Assembly: GCA_945865355.1 (NCBI GenBank)
Contig: CAMBDN010000076.1
Span: forward strand, 1-10,156
Direction: 5' to 3'
Length of the DNA: 10,156 nucleotides
DNA from: Legionella genomosp. 1
GTDB taxonomy: Bacteria > Pseudomonadota > Gammaproteobacteria > Legionellales > Legionellaceae
Below the pieces are notes generated by a model. The model worked only from the letters and a program-made list of their open reading frames with translations, was not told where the DNA came from and searched no databases. Below, one piece after another: positions 7,060-10,156 of this stretch. The translations under genes were made by a program, and so were the position numbers. The stretch's first letter is position 1, and each line of letters starts with the position of its first letter.

Positions 7060-7512
7060 TTATTCAATGGTAAACAAGGGCTGGTCATATTCAACTGGAT
7101 CACCGTTTGCGACATGGATAGCAGTAATCGTGCCCGCGCGGTCAGCTTCGATTTCGTTAAACATTTTCATCGCTTCAATGATGCATAGCGTGTCACCAAC
7201 CTTCACTGATTGCCCAATGGTTACAAATTGAGGCGCATCTGGAGAGGGCGAAGTGTACATCGTTCCAACCATGGGTGCGCGTAATTTATGTGTACCATCT
7301 TTCTGTTCCGCTGCTTTGTTGTCTGTTGCTTGTTGGATAGCAGGTTGGGGTGCTGACATTTGGGGGGAGGAGACATAGCGTACTTGTGGTGCCTCCATTG
7401 ATGTACTGTGGCGACTGAGCCTTAATGACTCTTCACCTTCTTTGATTTCAATTTCAGAAATACCGGTTTCTTCCAGTAGTTCGATGAGTTTTTTTATTTT
7501 GCGAATATCCAT
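7060..7512 (-). CDS. accB: Acetyl-CoA carboxylase, biotin carboxyl carrier protein
   Basis: AccB carries biotin between biotin carboxylase AccC and the carboxyltransferase AccAD. The 150-residue product shows the typical layout: an N-terminal helical segment (MDIRKIKKLIELLEE), a Pro/Ala/Gln-rich linker (about 40-75), and the biotinyl domain (about 77-150) with the thumb-like TMYTSPSPDAP and the biotinylation motif EAMKM, K116 being the modified lysine. It starts four bases after the aroQ stop (TAATAAATG), with AGAGAG at a 9-base spacing as ribosome binding site. It is the second gene of the operon. Confidence 0.96.
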   Translation of the reverse strand: MDIRKIKKLIELLEETGISEIEIKEGEESLRLSRHSTSMEAPQVRYVSSPQMSAPQPAIQQATDNKAAEQKDGTHKLRAPMVGTMYTSPSPDAPQFVTIGQSVKVGDTLCIIEAMKMFNEIEADRAGTITAIHVANGDPVEYDQPLFTIE

Positions 7513-7515
7513 TTA

Positions 7516-7965
7516 TTACGACTCTCTTGAGTTGAATTTATCAATAATGGCGTTCAAGGCCATCAGGTATCCGTTTGTACCAAGACCACTAATAACGCCT
7601 TCGGCGATGTCTGAAAAATAAGAATGTTTGCGAAACGATTCACGAGCATGAATGTTGCTAATATGCACCTCAATAAAGGGGAGCTGGACGGCTAATAAAG
7701 CGTCACGCATTGCAATGCTCGTATGAGTATATGCTGCAGGATTAATGATGAGGTAATCAACTTTCTCTGCTGATGCTTGTTGAATCGTGTTGATAAGCTC
7801 AGATTCGCTGTTGCTCTGTTTGGTGAATAATTCAAAACCACATGTGCTTGCAAGCATTTGGAGCTGCTCGTTTAGCATAGCTAATGAAGTACCACCATAG
7901 ACCGATGGTTCGCGTAAGCCTAAAAGATTTAAATTGGGTCCATGCAGAACAAGTATTTTTTTCAT
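7516..7965 (-). CDS. aroQ: 3-dehydroquinate dehydratase, type II
   Basis: AroQ dehydrates 3-dehydroquinate to 3-dehydroshikimate in the shikimate pathway; type II enzymes are dodecamers in the cytoplasm. I chose ATG at 7965 (149 residues), since MKKILVLHGPNLNLLGLREP is the standard family start and length; an upstream start at 8067 adds 34 residues unlike the family. Active-site features are visible: R18 on the flexible lid, catalytic Y23 (SVYGG), N75 (INPAAYTHTS), catalytic H101 with S103 (EVHISN) and R112 (ESFRKHS). The ribosome binding site is weak. It is the first gene of the aroQ-accB-accC-prmA operon, divergent from proA across 243 bases; no convincing minus-strand promoter was found there. 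Confidence 0.95.
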   Translation of the reverse strand: MKKILVLHGPNLNLLGLREPSVYGGTSLAMLNEQLQMLASTCGFELFTKQSNSESELINTIQQASAEKVDYLIINPAAYTHTSIAMRDALLAVQLPFIEVHISNIHARESFRKHSYFSDIAEGVISGLGTNGYLMALNAIIDKFNSRES

Positions 7966-8079
7966 TAAACTGCAGCTTAGTACTCTATTGTGGCGATTCT
8001 GCCTGAGTTTTAGATAAATGTCTATATGGGCGAGGATATCAGCAAGATGTCGGCACGTTAGCCTCAAGTTATGAAAGTG

Positions 8080-8088
8080 TGGTATAAT
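8080..8088 (+). promoter_or_regulatory. Extended -10 promoter element upstream of proA
   Basis: TGGTATAAT (8080-8088) is a perfect sigma-70 -10 hexamer with the extended TGn motif. No good -35 is seen at 16-18 bases, which extended -10 promoters tolerate. The following bases GCCGCC form a GC-rich discriminator, a feature linked to stringent control. Transcription would start near 8095, leaving a leader of about 114 bases before proA. A weaker second candidate is TTAATT (8116-8121) with TATAAA (8140-8145), 18 bases apart. Confidence 0.55.
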
Positions 8089-8166
8089 GCCGCCTGAACT
8101 TATTGCTTTTTTAAATTAATTCTGGTTGTCTAGCTTGCGTATAAAGGAACATACTACGGAAATCTA

Positions 8167-8196
8167 ATGGAAACCAACAGTCCCTCGCAACTCTAA
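8167..8196 (+). other. Nine-codon leader ORF ending in the proA ribosome binding site
   Basis: ATG at 8167 opens METNSPSQL and stops at TAA 8194-8196. This stop overlaps the TAAGGA (8194-8199) that serves as the proA ribosome binding site. A weak GGA lies six bases before the ATG. Ribosomes translating it would sit on or release at the proA initiation region, so coupling or interference is conceivable. It may equally be chance; only the sequence arrangement is seen. Confidence 0.3.
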
Positions 8197-8208
8197 GGAA
8201 AATATATC

Positions 8209-9861
8209 ATGAGTAAGAATTTTTATTTATCTCCCTTTGTGGTTTGTCTAGCAATCGCAGTTTCACCGGGTCATGCGGCCGAGCGTGTGCCGTTATCTAA
8301 CGCTTCATTTCCCAGTTTGCAACAGAGCTTTCGCCTTGCACTGCCTGGATCTAAGACAGCCGTTGCGGCCGCATCGTCTGCCAAAGCGACGAATGCGACG
8401 AATGCGGATAATAAGCTTCAGTTCGTTCAACAACATACCGATGCAAACAAAGTTACCCACGTGCGCCTGCAGCAGCAGTATGCTGGTTTTCCTGTATTTG
8501 GTGGTTATGCCATTATGCACACGGCTAAGACCGCTCAATCATTATTGTCGGCTAAAAATGATGTGAAAATGAATGGTGCAATTTACCGTGGTTTAGAGAC
8601 TGAATTAGGTCAGCCTCCCTTGGCGTTTGTTGAACATGCAACGGCGGCTTTGCAACAATTCAAAGCGCAATATCAGCATTTAGCTGTTAGCGAAGATGAA
8701 GTGACGCCAATGGTTTACATCGATGACAACCAGCGCGCATTTTGGGCTTATAAAGTCAGTGTACTGGTGACCTATACTGATAAAATTCCCGAACGTCCTA
8801 CCGCTATTATTGATGCTCAAACATTGAAACCCTTCAAGCAATGGAACGATGTAAAAACCATCCGCTCAGAAGTGACGGGAATAGGATTTGGTGGTAATCA
8901 CCGTACCGGTATATATCAATATGGTAAGGATTTGCCATTATTGCAGCTAAGCCGTGACGAGGTTACTAATCTTTGTTTTTTAGAAAATGATGATGTCAAA
9001 GTTGTGGATATGAGACATCAGTATACCGGACCTAATCGACCCATGCAGTTTGGTTGTAAAGCTAGCCAACTTCAGTCTGCTGGTACTTATTGGACTGGAT
9101 ATCAAGGTGACGGCTACGACCTAAATAATGGAGCCTACTCTCCTTCTAATGATGCGTTATACACCGGCCAGGTCATCAAGAGTTTGTATATGGATTGGTA
9201 TGGTCTAGATGTCCTTACTGAAGGGGAAAAGCCCATGCAATTGGTGCTTCGTGTCCATTTTGGTGAAGGATATGAAAATGCTTATTGGGACGGCCAACAA
9301 ATGACGTTTGGAGACGGCGAAGAAATGATGTATCCCCTGGTCTCATTAGGCGTTGGCGCTCATGAAATTAGCCATGGTTTTACTGAGCAGCATTCCAATC
9401 TTGAGTATTTTGGACAGTCTGGTGGCATGAATGAAGCCTTTTCTGACATGGCAGCACAGGCAGCTGAGTATTATTCTGTGGGAAAAAGCAGCTGGACGAT
9501 TGGCGCTGAAATTTTAAAAGAAGAAAGCGGATATACAGCATTGCGTTTTATGGACATTCCTAGCCGTGATGGTCGGTCGATTGATAATGCGGAGCAGTAT
9601 AATGACGAAATGGACGTGCATTATTCAAGTGGAGTTTATAATCGCTTTTTCTATTTATTGGCAAATCAACCACAATGGGATGTTAAGCAAGCGTTTCAGG
9701 TTATGGTTAAAGCGAACATGGACTATTGGACGCCCAATTCAACTTTTGCAGAGGGTGGTTGTGGCGTAATCAGTGCTGCTAACGATCTTGGCCTACCTAC
9801 AACGAGTGTAAAGCAGGTGTTAGATCAAGTGGCGATTAGCTACAAAAATTGTGATGTTTAA
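8209..9861 (+). CDS. proA: Secreted M4 (thermolysin-family) zinc metalloprotease, ProA/Msp type
   Basis: This is a preproenzyme of 550 residues, close to Legionella ProA (about 543), a type II-secreted protease degrading host and environmental proteins. The signal peptide covers about 1-24 (hydrophobic VVCLAIAV, likely cleavage after HAA). The FTP and PepSY propeptide domains span about 30-205, including GFPVFGGYAI-like FTP sequence; maturation is probably near 207-220. The catalytic domain has the zinc motif HEISH (385-389; ligands H385 and H389, catalytic E386), the third ligand E409 in GGMNEAFSD, and transition-state H471 in DVHYSSG. Cysteines C256/C283 and C518/C548 may form two disulfides, fitting an exported protein. 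AAGGA (8195-8199) precedes the ATG by nine bases. It is divergent from the acc operon, and monocistronic. Confidence 0.95.
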   Translation: MSKNFYLSPFVVCLAIAVSPGHAAERVPLSNASFPSLQQSFRLALPGSKTAVAAASSAKATNATNADNKLQFVQQHTDANKVTHVRLQQQYAGFPVFGGYAIMHTAKTAQSLLSAKNDVKMNGAIYRGLETELGQPPLAFVEHATAALQQFKAQYQHLAVSEDEVTPMVYIDDNQRAFWAYKVSVLVTYTDKIPERPTAIIDAQTLKPFKQWNDVKTIRSEVTGIGFGGNHRTGIYQYGKDLPLLQLSRDEVTNLCFLENDDVKVVDMRHQYTGPNRPMQFGCKASQLQSAGTYWTGYQGDGYDLNNGAYSPSNDALYTGQVIKSLYMDWYGLDVLTEGEKPMQLVLRVHFGEGYENAYWDGQQMTFGDGEEMMYPLVSLGVGAHEISHGFTEQHSNLEYFGQSGGMNEAFSDMAAQAAEYYSVGKSSWTIGAEILKEESGYTALRFMDIPSRDGRSIDNAEQYNDEMDVHYSSGVYNRFFYLLANQPQWDVKQAFQVMVKANMDYWTPNSTFAEGGCGVISAANDLGLPTTSVKQVLDQVAISYKNCDV

Positions 9862-9922
9862 TCAACTGTTGTAGCTCGTTGTCTCGATAAGACGGGCTCT
9901 CACTCATTGTTATCTTAAGAAA

Positions 9923-10009
9923 TTACGCAAAAAAACTTACCAGAAGCTGCCCAACAGCTTCTGGATTTTCCATGTGAATATGGTGGCCACCGACCAGTTG
10001 TTCAACCCC
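9923..10009 (-). pseudogene. C-terminal remnant of an alpha/beta hydrolase gene
   Basis: On the minus strand, 28 codons end at TAA 9925-9923 and read VEQLVGGHHIHMENPEAVGQ followed by LLVSFFA. The GGHHIHMENPEAV segment is the typical C-terminal block of alpha/beta-hydrolases holding the catalytic histidine. Directly upstream in frame is TGA at 10012-10010, and no start codon or earlier domain is present; the sequence beyond belongs to another reading frame. It is therefore a leftover 3' end, probably after deletion of the rest of the gene. Family assignment rests on this short block only. Confidence 0.6.
9929..9964 (-). terminator. Rho-independent terminator (strong on minus, weak on plus)
   Basis: CCAGAAGCTG (9940-9949) and CAGCTTCTGG (9955-9964) form a perfect 10-bp stem with a 5-base loop. 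On the minus strand it is followed, after TAAG, by seven T (the A-run at 9929-9935). On the plus strand only ATTTTCC follows, so it may terminate proA less efficiently. The hairpin lies inside the last codons of the hydrolase remnant and separates convergent transcripts. Confidence 0.7.
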
Positions 10010-10021
10010 TCATGAATCCCC

Positions 10022-10156
10022 TCATTTTGGAACATAAAGAAAGTCAGTCCAAAAGCCTTGTTGCAGGAGTAAATTTTCAAAGTTTTGCATGAGTTCATCT
10101 TGCTCATTTTGAGGAAAGCGATAAAAATATTTGTAGTAAAATTGCCCTTGACGAAA
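10022..10156 (-). CDS. Unrecognised protein, C-terminal 44 residues (partial at window edge)
   Basis: The minus-strand frame is open from the window end to TGA 10024-10022 and gives 44 residues. It contains FRQGQFYYKYFYRFPQNEQD and ends GFWTDFLYVPK. The composition (aromatic, acidic-basic balance, no rare runs) looks like genuine coding sequence. I do not recognise the family. It ends just before the alpha/beta hydrolase remnant on the same strand, and would use the terminator at 9929-9964. It may be a real gene end or another fragment, possibly once part of the same damaged locus in a different frame. Confidence 0.5.
   Translation of the reverse strand, partial: FRQGQFYYKYFYRFPQNEQDELMQNFENLLLQQGFWTDFLYVPK

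Noticed and set aside
4830..7965. Idea that aroQ-accB-accC-prmA is an unusual cluster.
   Set aside because: This order is a common gammaproteobacterial operon; all active-site residues are present and spacing is normal.
7966..8067. N-terminal extension of aroQ by 34 residues.
   Set aside because: The extra sequence is unlike the AroQ family, whose members begin at the KKILVLHGPNLN block; the ATG at 7965 gives the normal length.
1..10156. Search for CRISPR arrays, toxin-antitoxin pairs, tRNA or rRNA genes, and phage genes.
   Set aside because: No regular repeat-spacer pattern, paired small genes, cloverleaf sequences or phage structural genes were seen.

Overview
The window reads as chromosomal DNA of a gammaproteobacterium, most likely a Legionella species or close relative. 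This rests on gene content recognised by eye: an M4 zinc metalloprotease of the ProA/Msp type divergent from an aroQ-accB-accC-prmA cluster, a cytosolic-type malate dehydrogenase, moderate AT richness and several dispersed palindromic repeats. No database search was possible, so the genus is an inference.

Layout. Positions 1-178 hold the C-terminal end of a GIY-YIG nuclease-superfamily gene cut by the window edge. Positions 179-754 are a degraded accessory stretch: a short REP-like palindrome, then the remnant of an IS1634-type (DUF4277) transposase on the minus strand with an in-frame stop and a frameshift. A small uncharacterised basic protein gene follows (794-1045, plus). Next come plsY (minus; glycerol-3-phosphate acyltransferase with an unusual Lys/Ala/Thr/Ser-rich tail built from seven 7-residue repeats), a palindromic MITE-like element (2161-2271), hemW (minus, TTG start) and mdh (plus). 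The mdh-prmA gap carries a hairpin and a doubtful small reading frame or gene remnant. prmA, accC, accB and aroQ then form a tight minus-strand operon transcribed aroQ to prmA, with gaps of 3, 11 and 8 bases. Divergently, proA (8209-9861, plus) encodes a secreted M4 metalloprotease preproenzyme. The right edge holds a C-terminal scrap of an alpha/beta hydrolase containing a strong intrinsic terminator, and the end of an unrecognised minus-strand gene.

How the genes relate. AccB and AccC are the biotin carrier and biotin carboxylase of acetyl-CoA carboxylase (malonyl-CoA supply for fatty acids). PlsY uses fatty-acid-derived acyl-phosphate to start phospholipid synthesis but lies apart from acc. 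AroQ (shikimate pathway) and PrmA (ribosomal protein L11 methylation) ride in the acc operon, as is common in gammaproteobacteria. Mdh and HemW are single housekeeping genes. ProA is the secreted virulence or nutrition-associated protease.

No new defence, mobile or biosynthetic system is visible. The best candidates for a second look are the repeat tail on PlsY, the nine-codon leader ORF whose stop overlaps the proA ribosome binding site, the small basic protein at 794-1045, and the gene debris at both ends.
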